A stretch of 64,000 nucleotides of DNA from Monomorium pharaonis (lineage: Eukaryota > Arthropoda > Insecta > Hymenoptera > Formicidae). Below, one piece after another: positions 36,300 through 50,249 of this stretch (position 1 is its first letter; every line of letters starts with the position of its first letter). Position numbers and translations under genes: made by a program. The stretch covers positions 37,681,132-37,745,131 of the forward strand of contig NC_050467.1 of the NCBI RefSeq assembly GCF_013373865.1, given 5' to 3'. The notes below the pieces were generated by a model that worked only from the letters and a program-made list of their open reading frames with translations, made no database searches and had not been told where the DNA came from.

Positions 36300-39240
36300 T
36301 TTTATACATGCTCAACACTTTGCTTGTATTACTATAAATGAAAGATGTCATGTAACTTTATAAAAATTATAATATTACCAAAATGTATATTAAAATATAC
36401 AATTACTAGTATTTGTAGCTTTCAATTTGGCAAACGATAGTAGTTGAAAATTTGCTTAAAGGAAACAAATATTCGAATAAATGCGAACACTAAATACATA
36501 TTGTACGTTCCATAATATTTATCGATACTAATGGTAAATTTAATTCAAAGGAGAGAGACATGTGTCAGAGCAAATTGTTTAGCTACTCTAGCATTATAAG
36601 CTAAATTTGTGAAATTGTTTCAGAGAGATTAATGAACATTTCTTTCTTAAAAATGGATGAAAAAACCATTTGCATCTGGTTTCTCTTGCTTCTCTCCGAC
36701 ATTAATTTCTACGTCCCGTGCACGCGCGCATAGATGTGCAGGTCATGTGAAAGAAGGACGCGTTTGTTAAAATATATGCTTCGCATAATGTATGTCTTTC
36801 CATTTTATGTCCTTTGGGACAACATCATTGAAATGTGCATCAGAAAAAAACATTCATTCTAAGAGAATTTTGTGAAATAAATTCATTAATTCTATCAAAA
36901 ATGGAAAACCTAAGGATTTGATTGATGTGTCGTTATAGCGGAGAAATTCTATGTCGGATTGAAACTGAGGAAGGTAATTTGCAGAAAGACTATAGTTTGC
37001 ATATATGTTCTTTGCTTTTGATGCCATGAAAACGATATCGGAAGCTTCAGGCATCCGACTGATACGTTTTATTTGATTGCACTGGTACTTATATGCATAG
37101 GAAAGCGAGTAACAAAGAACAGCTCCCGATAAAATTATTAAATGAAGAATGAGGACGAGAATTAAATGCAGCAGATAATAATTCTGCCATTTCAAATAAT
37201 TATCATGAGAAACGTGCGATTACTGTAAGCTTCAAAAAACGGTTTTGTGATTCTCTGTATTTCACTTGGTAAATTTTACGCTGGATTTTACATCTCCGTT
37301 TAGGCCATGCTCTCTTGGCTACTGCACATAATTGTTAAAAATTACAGAATTACGTAAGAAGTATTCGAGCTTGTTTTCTCTCGGATTTAAGTGAACTATA
37401 ATTCTTCCAAATGCGTTACAAGAATATAAATTGCATATGCCTCGTAATCGTTTTTTACTAATCGCAATTCTGCTTTCTTTTATTAAACATTAACAAAAAA
37501 GTAAGTATTAACTTACCAAACTTTAAGAAAAATATTAACTTCTCATTAAAAAGGAAATTCATAAAATGTTACAGCTGGTAGAAAATATATTTCAGAATTA
37601 CATATTTCGAATTTGTACTTGAATTTATCATGTTTTAAAATCAGACTCCACGTTGAAATCTTTTCCCCATAACAAAGCAATAACGCGTATTTGACTGCCG
37701 CTTAGTGAAGCTATGCGTACGTTCATTCGTGTAGTGTTTATCTTCATCGGGTGGATCTACTATAGATAGTTCGATAATTCTGAACAGTTTAACAATTGTG
37801 TACATCGAGAACAGAATCGCGAGAATATTTCACTATTTGTAAACTGAGAGAAAAAAATTACTTGGTTGGAACAAATATGTCATTAATATTATTCAAATAA
37901 ATATTTTCATATCAAACCCAATAATATTTACTGTGAACAAATAATATTTATTTGTTTGATGTAAATACTTATTTAAATAGTAACTGATAATTATTTATTT
38001 GAAATAAGGAATCTTTTTTGTCAGTATATGATCGATGAGAAGCTCCGGATGCGGGGTCGTTGGACGCAGGTGAGTCCTAGAACAGCGGTTCTCAATATCG
38101 TTTTTTGACCGCCAGGATCGATCGACTCCCTACTTCCTGTTACACCCCAAGGTATTGCGTTAGCAGTACAACCAGGTCAAATCGAAAAATCACAGAACTG
38201 TCGATCATATCGTCACATTTCAACTGACCTTTGTCGCTTGTTACTTTTATAAATTAGTAGATTAAAAAAACCAATGAACGTGATAATATCTTGCCCGTTT
38301 CGGGAATTAGTAAATCTCGATATATCGCTTTAAGTATGATACGGCGACATAATTATCTCCACAGGCGACTCGATTTCATCATAAGCCGGATTGCATTCCA
38401 TTAGGTAGGGAGAATCGATCGACCCCTACCTTGCAAACTAAGCACCTCACGCCGTCTATCAAGATTTCGTAATAAAGAAGGATAGCGTTTCCGGGACAAC
38501 TGAATCCAGCAGCGACATTGCGGAGCTCTTCTTCGTAATGAAGAATGTACGAATGTTTGAAGAAACTTGAGAAAACTCCCGTCTCCTTAAAGTTCAAGCA
38601 TTCGGCTCATCACGGAGCTTATCTCGGTGTTCTACTATTCTTTTTTTCTACTTTCAATTATGACGTGATTGCCATTAATACGTTCTACTTGTATAGAATT
38701 TAACGTATTGAACAACAGTTGGGGATGCCATTTTTAACTTTCGAAAATCCTCTTTTCAGAAATATTGCGAAATAAAAAATATAAATTTACATTTTCTCAA
38801 ATATCAACGAACGTTGCATTAGCTTCATCCCGTCAGTTTTGAAACTATGTTGCGGCAGCGCAATGAAATCCCCGACAAAATGCTACGGACGAATTCGCTC
38901 GTTGCATAGAAAAAAATTTTTGGATGCATTTTATTTATATCACATGTCATATATACGTTCGAAATGCACGCCCTGCGAAAACAAGTTTACTAATAAAAAC
39001 TTTATTTCCCACGAAAAACAAAAGTTGTAGAATAATATAAGAATGGCAATGCGTTAATAACTTATCATTTATACATTAATATTATCTTATATTTTATATT
39101 ACAGCTTATATGTCGCGCAACAATCTGTATCTCTGTACGTTTAAAGAAGATCTGTCAAAGTGAGATTTAAAAGGTCCAGATTAGGGCTGCATTATTCAGG
39201 ACATCGCCTGACCGTTTAAGAGAGCCCTTTAACTTGCATC
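36300..39240. repeat. Segmental duplication, copy 2
   Basis: This is the partner of 30760-34945. It has the uninterrupted TTAA site where copy 1 carries the transposon, and its own insertion (37843-38024) that copy 1 lacks. A minus-strand stretch of 113 codons at 36854-37195 begins with a hydrophobic segment. Its copy-1 counterpart has a stop and diverged ends, so it is at best a fading gene. No protein family is recognised. Confidence 0.75.
37843..38024. mobile_element. MITE with ACTGAGAGAAAAAAATT-type ends
   Basis: The left end ACTGAGAGAAAAAAATT is answered at the right by the complement of ACTGACAAAAAAGATT, with TA on both flanks. Copy 1 of the duplication runs straight from CACTACCTC into TATGATCGATGAG with no insert, so this element arrived after the duplication or was lost from copy 1. 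The ends resemble those of the 25.7-kb element. Confidence 0.65.
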
Positions 39241-40624
39241 ATAAAAAAAGATGTCTCTGCAGTATTATCAGCACGTACAAGACTTTCGAAGTATCTGGAG
39301 CCGAGCCAACGTCACCTAGGATGCAGTTTCGCATCTGTTCGCTATCGATCGAAAGGTCACTCAACTAGGTACCTTCGTAATGGGTTATGACGCTCCCGGG
39401 GATACGCCACATTGACTGACGGTTACTTCATCCTAATTGGATAAAAACCGTGCACAATTCCCTTGTCTTAGAATGATGGATGCAGCAACGGAAGAGATAG
39501 GATTTTAGCATTGGGCATTGATTCGCAACACTCAAAATCATATTTTTAACGTAAATGTCTACACACAATAGATTTACAGTACAAATTAGTATATATTTCT
39601 TGTTACAGAAGTTATACGATTAATAAATAATTTTCCTAAAGTGGAAGAACCGTTTAAATTCTACATGCAAAATTAAACTATGTAAGGATGAAGTCAACAC
39701 TGTTTGTCGACATTATTTCTCAAGTCAAGTTTACAACTGATACGCAATTCGAATGAATAAACATTACCTTATCGCTTTGATATTGAATATTTCCCCAAAA
39801 TAAATCCCGTCTATAAAGTCTTATATAAAAATTCTACTTCTTGTATCTTGAATCTTTTCAGTATTGTAGATACTATCGATACTTCCACGAAGTGTATAAA
39901 ACAAATATACTAGGAAAATCTGTTAATTATATCTCGGTGATGCAATCTTGATAACTTAATATAATTTATATTTAGTATAAGAATTTATCCAATATATAAG
40001 CATCAGTCAATCAAAATGATAAGCTTCCCCGCGTCCAACATTCATCAATATTTAACATATGATTGAAATGTATATTACATACAAAAATTTGCAAAGAAAA
40101 TTATTAGGATATTTAAAAAAATACGATAATTCTCTAAGATTCTTTAAGATAAGACTCTCTAAGAATTCTATAGAGAGCAAGGAAAAAGAAAAAGAAATAT
40201 TCACGTAAGATGTATATAATTATTCATAAGCAAACCTTTAAAATAATTTAGAAGCTTAGACGCGAAAAACACTTCATTGTTAATAAATAATAATTAGTTT
40301 ATTCATATTCAAGTAAAATATAAAAAATATTTCGGTTTTATTTTTTAATTACTCTTAATATCTAAATCAAAGTTTATACATAAATATAAATATATATATA
40401 CATATATATAATTATTTACTTCCTAGATATATCATATCAGAAAATTCCTTAGGTATGATACGCGTGTCTGTCTCACAAAAATATTGATAAACAAGAACGT
40501 ATGGTAAAACCAGGTAAAACCAGAAGCAATCAGTAATTAAATTTACTTATCTAATCTGAAACGCATAGACACATTTGTTATGTCCAACGACCCATTAGAA
40601 CGTGTGCACTTATCACCATATAAG
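39241..40624. other. Intergenic, upstream of the first intact protease
   Basis: AT-rich DNA with a GC-richer patch near 39.3-39.5 kb. I see no coding exon and no protease fragment. Confidence 0.5.
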
Positions 40625-40632
40625 TATATAAA
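40625..40632 (+). promoter_or_regulatory. TATA box of the first intact protease gene
   Basis: TATATAAA lies 51 bp before the ATG at 40676, leaving a 5' UTR of roughly 15-25 nt if transcription starts about 30 bp downstream. The two other intact paralogues have TATAAA at a comparable distance (about 60 bp). Confidence 0.6.
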
Positions 40633-40675
40633 TTGTTCGTATTCGATCAAATGTACGTTATTGCTGGCGTCTAAG

Positions 40676-43106
40676 ATGTTATCTTTAGTTTTGTTTTTCC
40701 TTGGTGTGGCATCTATTTGCCAATGTAAGTAAAATTAACGCCAATAAAATCATAAGTATAATGTAGAAAGGACCTGCTTTGCAAGTTATGAATTCTGATC
40801 TAGTGAAATAAGATACTGCTTTTTTAATCTTAATAAGTGATATGCAATACGTGCAGTGATACGCGCAGTGATACGCGATATATTGTTTGAATTTTTACAA
40901 GAGTAAGGACTTTGATTAATCAAATTGTCTTGAATAAAATAAATTAAACAAGTATTCTGGTCTAAACAAAAATTACACATTTAAAATTTTGTTTACGAAA
41001 GGACTATTGAGGCTATGTCTTTAAAAGTGGATATGTTCTCAAAATTCGAAACATAAAAAAATGCAAAAAAATCTAAAATTGTAGAATATTCTTTTAAATA
41101 GATAAAAACAAGTAATCCTTTTTATATCGATAACAATTGCAGGAAGAAATTAGAAATATAAAAGATTCTTGAATAAGTAATAGTTAAAAATTGTCGTTTT
41201 TAATGAAATTTTATCAAACGTATTATAGTATACATTTAAAAATATACAGATTGACTTTCTAATAAAAATTTAGCTTAAGAAATTTTAATGTTGTCAATAG
41301 CCGCCGTAGTACAGAAGTTTGACTCGCGTATCATAAATGGTGAGAATGTAGCGCCGGGTGAAATACCGTATCAGGTGAGTTATAATTCGTGAAATCACGT
41401 CATCTATTAACTCGAGTAAAATTACTTTAAGTTACACATATAACTTTATTTTTTCAAGCAGTAATCCAGATATTCTATATAAATTTTATTAAATGTTTGA
41501 AAATATAGAAAAAAAATTCATGAATTATCTATATATACAATAACGAATTATTTTCTAGGTCTCTCTGCAGAAGACAAGCGATAGCTTTCATTTTTGTGGC
41601 GGATCTATCATTAATCCAAATTTCATTGTTACTGCTGCCCATTGTGTCGAGGAGTAATTATCTTTCATAGCAAAATGTGCCTTATAAAATATTATAACTC
41701 ACGTTCTTAAAACAAGTATACATATAAGTGATATATAATAAAATATTTTAATTCTAATATTCTATTATTTCTGTACAGCAAGCTCCCTGTAGACATAAAA
41801 ATTGTTGCTGGAACTGTAAATCTAGACCATCCACGTGTAACGCGTACGGTTAAACAGATTATTATTCATAAAAAATACGATTCTACTAATTCATGGCTCA
41901 ATGATATCTCATTGATTAGGGTAAATTGATTCAATCAATTCTTTCTTTGAATCTCAATGTCGTTCGGCTCTTTTCATTGTCACAAAGTTTTACTCTTTTA
42001 GGTGTTTACTCCTTTTATTCCATCGAACGACATTGGATTCGCAACTCTGCCTAAACAAGATGAAATTGTCCAGGAAGAAGCTACGGCCAGAGTCTCAGGA
42101 TTTGGAAGATTATCGGTAAACACAGCACAGACTCCGCACGTTTTCTTTTTATTATGATTTGCGAAAAAAAGCTACAATAATAATTTTAATGTCATAATGT
42201 GCTTATACAGTCAAATGGACCTGGATCCAGAATTTTACAAAAAGCTATTATTTACATAGCAAAACAGGAATATTGCAATGAAATGTATAACGGTAATATT
42301 TATAATACCCACATTTGTGCCAACAATCCGAACATCAGCCAAGGGTCTTGCAAGGTAATGCAGCGAATGATTTATTATCTTTCAGATATATTATTTGTCA
42401 TACTAAAATTGAATTTAATTATAGATAGAAATTAAAAATTTAACTTAAACAATAAGATTTCTAAAAAATATATAAATTAATTACTCAAAAGTAGAGCTAA
42501 AATCTAATTAGCCAAGTATTATTGAGACAAACTTAAATCTAAAAAATAACACTTTTAAAAGTATTATATTTATTTAATAGAGTTTTTACTTTTTTTGTAC
42601 GACTACAATTTTACGCAAATTCTAAGTCATATGAAACGGATTTAAGATAAAAATAAAATAAAAACTTGACGTACTCTGGCCGCATTTTAATATACATGGA
42701 ATAAAAAAAAAGAAAAACTAAAAGAAAATAAAATAAATAAAAATAAAATAAAAAGGTTGATAAAAAGTAGATTAATAAATATATCACGAACTCTAAAATA
42801 TATCACGGACAAAGAGTTAAAAGAAGAAGCAACAGTTACGAAAGCTGCATCGCTTTATAAGCGTCACGCGAGCTTTAAACATTTTATGCATGCGCGAGTC
42901 GTTCTTTTTTTCGTCTGTTTTTTTTTTGTTTTAACAGAAAACATTTTAATCTTCTTTTGTAGGGTGACTCGGGCGGTCCATTGATCGTTAATGGAAAACT
43001 TGTCGGGCTCGTATCATGGGCGAAAGGTTGTTCCCTTACTGACTATCCGACTGTGTACACCCGTGTACCTTCGTACATCGACTGGATCAAGGAGAATGCC
43101 ATATAA
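40676..43106 (+). CDS. Chymotrypsin-like serine protease, paralogue 1
   Basis: Seven exons: 40676-40724, 41301-41374, 41559-41653, 41779-41920, 42002-42115, 42211-42354, 42963-43106. All introns are GT-AG and in phase, giving 253 residues. The signal peptide is residues 1-16. Cleavage is expected at R26/I27 (DSR|IING). Catalytic residues are H69 (TAAHC), D115 (NDIS) and S209 (GDSGGP). Cys pairs match 42-58, 168-182 and 191-220 in chymotrypsin numbering. Position 189 is Gly, as I recall for fire-ant chymotrypsin, so chymotrypsin- or elastase-like specificity is more likely than tryptic. The usual SGWG is SGFG, and position 192 is Lys. A secreted digestive protease is the likely role. It is the most diverged of the three intact copies. 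No clear poly(A) signal lies close to the stop. Confidence 0.9.
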
Positions 43107-46100
43107 ATTCAATTGATATTCATTATTCGTATAGACTGACGACTGTCAATTCATACAAGCATACCGAACATATTAGGTTACTTTCATGTTTCTTTTTCTA
43201 TTTTATTTCATTATGCCATGGACAATGGCTTTATTATCTCACACAGACAAAATGTATTACTGTATCAGATTATAATATACCTTGCTAAATTCATTGCTAA
43301 TATGATAAAAGCTATTGGTGTAGATATACAAAGAAGTAGTTACATTTATATCAGAAGCAGTAATTAAGCAAGATATTTGTAATACAAGCACATTTGCATT
43401 GTCGCGCTATAAATATGCAATACAATTTTCTAATTTCTATTTTATTAGAGTTCTAAAGTTTACTGCGGCCTATCCTTTTTCACTAGCTTATATTTCATAT
43501 AGCTATGTATTTATAAATTAGAAAAATCAAATAATATGTAAAATGTTCTAGAATTAAAGAAATGAGCGCTTAGAATAATAAAGTATAAAAATGCTGAATA
43601 CTATAAAATCAAATAAATAGAATGTAAATAGATTTTTTATCTGTCGTTATATTTAAATTATATGTACTTAAAATTTGTACGTAAGTATCTGCAAATTATG
43701 CACAAATAAAAAATGTATAATCTAATATAATATTAATACAATATAATATTAATATTAGTACAATATAATATTAAAATACTTAATTCTGTCTTTTTATGAT
43801 TAAACATCTGTCTAACTCAAACGATTAGCTCGGATAAGAACAACAAATCGTCCAGATTATCTTATGTTTTTGTTTTTGTCCCAAGAAATTAAATCAGATC
43901 GTAAAAAAAAAAACAAAAGCTACAAACTAAATAACATACTACATAACGTCATTAAATAGAGTCATCAGTAAAGTCATTAGAGAAACGTCGTATACTTCCC
44001 AGCTGTACTCTGTCTATAATTAGTTGCCGCACACACAATCATGATTATTCATATAATCTGCTCCGTCGCCTTAACGATAATTAACTTACCCCTGCAGTGC
44101 GCTACTAACTTGCCATGAACGCGCCAGCCGTAATTTGCACTTGACTAATTACGGAGGCGTTACGCGACATTACAACAGCACCGCGATTAACGTCTCGTAA
44201 TATTTTCGCGAGACTATAAGAACCGTTTGTTTATTTTGCTACACCCGCGCACGAACAAGAGAGCTTTAATATTGCGCATTATTCACCGTTAACATAAACA
44301 GTTTATAATACGTTAGACACAAGCGTGCAAAATATGCCGATGCAGTTTATGCACGGGGAAATACTTGTTGATCTGAAACGATCTTCATTTGCACGCGCCA
44401 CTGCGTTGAGATTAACGTTTTATTAGTCCGGTAAACATACGTAGTGTAGCAAACGCTAATAAATTTATCGATCCTCTATATTGGTCAAATCAACGGACTC
44501 GATTATCATTCTGTACGAGGCGATGTAACTCATGCATAACCCCATATTTCCGCCGTTAGCAATTTAAACAAACCAGTAACGCTTCTCTTCGTGTTTTTAA
44601 ACAGTGCGATACATTGATCAATAAGTTTGAAAATTCTATCGATATATTGTTTACAAATACAAAATCCACAGTTTTAATTTAAGCGTAAAAAATTGCACTT
44701 TACATAAATTTTACGGTTTCGATAAATCACACGTGAATATTCATTTAGCGTTATTCATTTTAATTAGAAAATTAAATCGCGCTTTACATTTTCAATCTAA
44801 AAAATGTATAGGACGCGTGTACAGAGGCATTTTGATTGCACGCGTTACCATTGTTTAAAATTATCATGACTATAAGACGCATCACGTCTTCTCTATTTTT
44901 CCCTGAAAGATAAAGCTTTCTTCTTTAAAAGATAAAATATCGATCACGGACGTCGTGGCCGAGCAGAATAGAGCAAAGTGGAGAGAAAGAGAACACAAAC
45001 ACGTTTCTTATCGAAGTCGTACGAATGACACTACGAGTGTCTGAGCGTTAATAACCCGCGTCGATATCCAGAGACGGATCCAAGATTTTACGCAAACTGG
45101 TAAATCGATGCTTCTTTTATCGCGGTGAGTCATGCGCATAGCGCCGTAATATGTAGATGCCACAACTATTTTTCCGAAAACGTGAGAAAAGAGAGGAAAT
45201 GCACATACCGCAACGCGCTCGTTCAACCGTTCCTGACGATCGCTTCAGCATTGTCGAAGTTCAACGTACCTCAATAAATCGTGCAATTGTTAAGAAAATC
45301 GCGACTCCGACGCTAACATCCTAACGTTTTGATAAGCATATTTACTCCGCCGTCTGATGTGATCATTTAGATTTACATCTAGTACAGTGAAATAATTCTT
45401 CGACAGAGATAGAAATGAATAAAGAAAAGTAAATATTAAAATTAATACAGTTTAATTATAAAAATAGATACATATGTTTACAAGGGGAGAGAAAGAGAGA
45501 GAGAGAGAAAGAGAAAGAGAAAGAGAGAAAGAAAGAGAGAGAGAGAGAAATATCAGTTGTTGCTACATACTACGTAAAGCATGTGCATAATATTATATCG
45601 TGTTTCATATTGTTAATAATTCTCATTTCCGAGTGTAAGTTTAAACGTGTTAATCATTGTCTCTCACATATAATATAAATTATATGTAATTTTCTTCGCG
45701 TAAATAGCTTAGAAAATACATACTTTTATATCTCTTCTCATAAATCCTTCCTTTCTCTAAAAGCGTTCGCTTTGTTTGAAAATCTTGGCAATTTTACGCG
45801 TAGAAGGAAAAACCGTGTTCTCAGATTCTCACGAGCGTTCGCGCGAAAAGCACCCGTTGTTCCCGGATAACCTTTGAACCTTTTATTCCATTCGCAGTTT
45901 TGCAACAGCCGATATTCCAAAAGGGACTCTTGAATAAAACATGCGACAGCAAACTTCACCGACGTAAGGAAATAGATTCCTCTGTGCAAACAATATGCGC
46001 TCGTAATGTACGCCCAACGAGCGAATTTGCGAAATGGAGATTTGTATTCAGAGCTTAAAAATACCGCAGCGTAATGATATCAAAACTTTTGTACAATTTG

Positions 46101-48127
46101 TCTTTCCGTTTTACATGTCGGCTTATCATAAAAATAAAAACACTTATCGTAACACTTCTGTTAGCAAACACATTTCGTAAAATGTTAAATGATAGAGGAA
46201 TAAATTGTATCTGATAAGATGGCCCAATTAAGTGGCATTTGCTATCTAAAGAATGCAATTTAAAAAATGATAGTTTCGATTAACGCCCGATAAATTTCAA
46301 ACACGTGAAAAAAACTATTTGATGCACCAAATATTTCTTATCGCACAAAATATTTTGTTCAATAACAGAATTATCAACAGAAGCACATTATCAGTTGGTA
46401 AACAATTACATTTTGTATTTATGCAAAATATGTCACAAATATGTTAACAAATATTATGTATTATTAAAAATTCGATAAAAATATCATCAATGTTGCGTAA
46501 AGATTTTTCACAAAATAAACAACATTCATAACCTATTAATACAAATTTTATATCAGAATTGATTTGTAAATAACATAAAATTTAAATATCAAATTTTTTA
46601 ATTTAATTTTGTCATTTTGCGGTGTCTTCCATGAATGATAAAATCGCGGTTTGCGATTGCAAATTCCACGAATAGCGTTCATTGCTATGAATTCATTTGA
46701 GGGTTAACTAATTCCATGAGTTGTAAATTTATCTGGAGCTCGCACACGCTATCAGGAAGTTTAGTAAAGGCCAGACAAGCACGATTGAGAGTTCGAGCAC
46801 GCAAAGTATCAGTGATCTCGATCAACGAAGCTTTGATCATTCATTTGATCGATTTACACGATCGAGGTCGTTGATCGCAAATAAATCCTGAAATTCTAGC
46901 TCTAAACCTATGAGCGTCTCTCATTTATTCCGTCAACGGTCCAGGATTTTTTGATATAAAAATTCATAAGCTAAAAAGATCATCAAAACTTCATCCCTTG
47001 TGAGAGGACTTTCTATTTTGAAATTAGCGCTACGAGTATGGAACTTTTAATAGGAGACGATTAAAGTTTTTAATGCAGCATAGCTTACCACTTTCGACAA
47101 AATTATTATCTCGCAATGTCATCTTTAAAATTTTTTTTTTTCTTGTAAGTAGATTAATTTTGTTTCGTATAATTCAAATTAATATTCTATAACAAATATA
47201 ATAAGAACATATTTTTTTTATAGAAAATATCAGAAAAACAATAAAATTACAATTGCTTATCATATCCAATTTACATGTAGGTAAATTAAGAACAAGTCAG
47301 TGAGCGATAACTCTAATCAATAAATTATTTTTGCGAAGATAAAAAATAATGTTGTCTATTGAGCTACAAAGAATCATCTCATTATGAATCATCTCATTAT
47401 GTATTCATTAAATGATAAGCTATAAAAAATGTAATCTACAAAAACGAAACGATGCCATTATCATATTAATCAAAGAATTGTGACACTTCTTTCTATTCGA
47501 TTTAATCACATTAAGAGAGTCATGAAAGATGCAAGATTAAAAGATATGGAAAACCCAAATCCATCATACATATGTCGATCAGACAACAAGATGACAATCG
47601 ACAGACTGATTTTTACTTTAGCCGAACGATAAGATAATCTAATTAAAAAGACAATGTCGTTTTAATTCTATTACAAACTGTCTATTCTAAATCAAATATA
47701 CAACTCATATTTAATATTGATAACCATACAGTCGAAGGTACGAAATGCTAATATAAACTTGAAATACATACACCAAAAATTCTTTAAAATTAAATAAAAT
47801 AAAATGTTACAAATACGTATATAATTAATTTAAAAATTATTTTAACCATTAACTTTAATATTTTTAATAAAAAAAGTTAAAATAAAATTAACCAATACAC
47901 ATATATAAAATTATAATAAACTAAATTAAAGACCATTTTGAATAAAATTTCAATGAGACGATATAATGTATTGATCAAAACGATTGATTATTGCAATATA
48001 TATCTGTATCAATATAATCTACAATATACTACATCATAATCTATCTAATCTAGATTTCTCAAGAAAACTTGTCGCTCATTGGACTACTTACACAGAAGTA
48101 AGATGACGTAATGACCAAACAGGTACA
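43107..48127. other. 5-kb intergenic interval between protease genes
   Basis: No protease fragment or other exon is visible. The stretch 43.9-46.1 kb is less AT-rich and has no open frame with recognised content; the rest is AT-rich. A GA microsatellite is listed separately. Confidence 0.5.
45485..45550. repeat. GA-rich microsatellite
   Basis: An imperfect (GA)n tract with GAAA interruptions. Confidence 0.9.
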
Positions 48128-48159
48128 TATAAATTCGCGTCGGCATGATTTCAAATCAG
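48128..48159 (+). promoter_or_regulatory. TATA box and initiator of protease paralogue 2
   Basis: TATAAA at 48128-48133 is followed by TCAG at 48156-48159, the arthropod initiator core, about 28 bp away. The ATG is at 48188. The block from TATA to ATG is closely matched upstream of paralogue 3, so it was duplicated with the gene. Confidence 0.6.
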
Positions 48160-48187
48160 GTTTCGTGGATTTGTGAACATACGTATA

Positions 48188-50046
48188 ATGGCGTTGAGAC
48201 TTTTGTGTCTTCTTAGCTTTCTGGCGTTTTCTCATGGTAAGTAATAATTTTTCGGACTGACCGATAATCACTTGTTTAAATAAATACAAATTAATATAAT
48301 TCTCTTAGAAATACTTTAAGGAAAAATCGTTTCACACAAAGTATTATATATATTTAAATAATTTTTTATTCGCTTGTCAATTCATTAAATACGATCAACA
48401 AATATGAACAAGAGAAATATGATAAAATAAATAAAACTTTCCTAAAAGATAGCTAACTCACAGATAGTAAAATTCACTATTTTTAAATACATTAAAAAAA
48501 TAAAATTATTTTGCTCATTAATTTAAATCCCTGTGAAGATTATTACGTAAAATATATTTTGTTTACTTTTATTTACAAATAATAATAATGATTTATCATT
48601 GTAGCTGGAGTTCTTCCATTCTTTGATCCCAGGATCGTAAATGGAGAAGACGCTAAATTAGGTGAAATCCCATATCAGGTATATGTTACTAAAACATTTC
48701 ATTGAAATAAACAGAATTAAAAAAATATTAGTATATATTGAGATATATGTGTGATACATATACTCATTGTAATCATGTTGCAACAACTACACAAATATTA
48801 GAATGTTATTTGTGACTTTCACAGATATCTCTTCAAACATATTCTTCCTTCCATTTTTGTGGTGGCTCAATCTTAAAAGAATACTATGTTATTACGGCAG
48901 CTCACTGCGTTGAAGGGTAATTATATTGTTACTTATTAAAAAACTAACTTTATATATCACAAATATATGTTTCTAACAAACTTTTCAACGTACATGATTA
49001 TTTCACTGATACAAAATATATGACGCTTATGTATTACATTTAAAAACTTAAGCAATTAAATTTTATCTTGTAGCAAAGACCCTGATGACATAAAAGTTGT
49101 TGCTGATACTATCGACTTAAATAAAGCAAAAGCGCAGCACGAAGTCAAAAAAATTATTGTGCACGAGGGATACGATTCATCTAATTCCTGGATTAACGAT
49201 ATTGCTTTACTAAAGGTAATCATATATAGTGTCAATTTCCTTTTTACGAAAAAGTTTTATAATCTCGCTTTTTAATCGGAAATTATAAATATCCAACTGT
49301 ATTTCAGGTAAAAAATCCCTTCAGAATATCTGCCACCGTGTCATACGTGCCTCTACCGCCAAAAGATTTCGTGGTTAAAGGCAATGATATTGCTGTTGTG
49401 TCGGGATGGGGAGATATCAGGGTGAGTCTCGCCATTTTAAATAAATATATCATATAATCTCTAACTCCTACGCGAATTTAAAATTATTTAAAGTTGTATT
49501 TATTCATAGTATCTATATACAAAGAATTAATATTATTCCGAGAAAAGCAATTATAAATATTATTACAAAATTGCAGCAAGGAGGACCAAGCACTAACAAG
49601 CTACAACGAGTCAACATTTTAATTGTTGATCGAAAATATTGTAGATATATATACAATAATGTAGGATATGAAGTTCATTCTACACAAGTTTGCGCGCATG
49701 ATCCGAGCGTTGAGAAAGGATCTTGCCATGTAAGTTCTTCTTAATGTTTCAATTTCTAATGCATTGATTTATCTATTTAATATCTTTAATAATAACTTGT
49801 AAATTGCGACTTCTTAAGGAGAATCAAGTATTTTAGAATAAGGAAATACGCAATAAGGAAAATACAAACAAAATCAAACTTAAAAAACCTTGCTCCTTCC
49901 AGGGTGATTCTGGTGGCCCATTGACTGTCGGTGGAAAACTCGTTGGATTGGTATCCTGGGCAATGGGTTGCGCTCGCACCGATTATCCCACCGTCTACAC
50001 GAATGTCGTCTCTTATCTGGATTGGATTGAAGATAACGCGATCTAA
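48188..50046 (+). CDS. Chymotrypsin-like serine protease, paralogue 2
   Basis: Seven exons: 48188-48236, 48605-48678, 48825-48916, 49074-49215, 49308-49421, 49577-49729, 49903-50046, encoding 255 residues. Exons 1, 2, 4, 5 and 7 have the same lengths as in paralogue 1. Signal peptide about 1-16; activation at R26/I27 (DPR|IVNG); triad H68, D114, S211; canonical SGWG. The 189-192 segment reads G-S-C-H, so the S1 pocket base is Gly. Exon 6 is nine bases longer than in paralogue 1. The exon 3 donor is GTAATT in all three genes, a weak but shared site. Near identity to paralogue 3, introns included, marks a recent tandem duplication. Likely a secreted digestive enzyme; substrate preference is inferred. 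Confidence 0.92.
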
Positions 50047-50243
50047 ACTAATCTCATTCGTTTTCAATTATAATTCGTACTCTGTATAATTTTTTAATTA
50101 ATGATTCTTAAATCCATAGAAAAAAAAATGTTTTCTTGATGTAAAAAATGTATGATTATAAATGATAATTTTGAAAAATAAGATTGTACATAGTAAATTG
50201 TACATAGCAGGTGTCTTCAGAATTGTATACACATCCTTTATAA

Positions 50244-50249
50244 AATAAA
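50244..50249 (+). terminator. Poly(A) signal of protease paralogue 2
   Basis: AATAAA lies about 200 nt after the stop codon, in a TTTATAAAATAAAT context. A second AATAAA follows within 30 bp. Confidence 0.5.

Noticed and set aside
36854..37195. 113-codon minus frame with a hydrophobic N-terminus, considered as a chemoreceptor or channel fragment
   Set aside because: No diagnostic receptor or channel motif is visible and the duplicate copy has a stop and diverged ends; left as a finding about the duplication.
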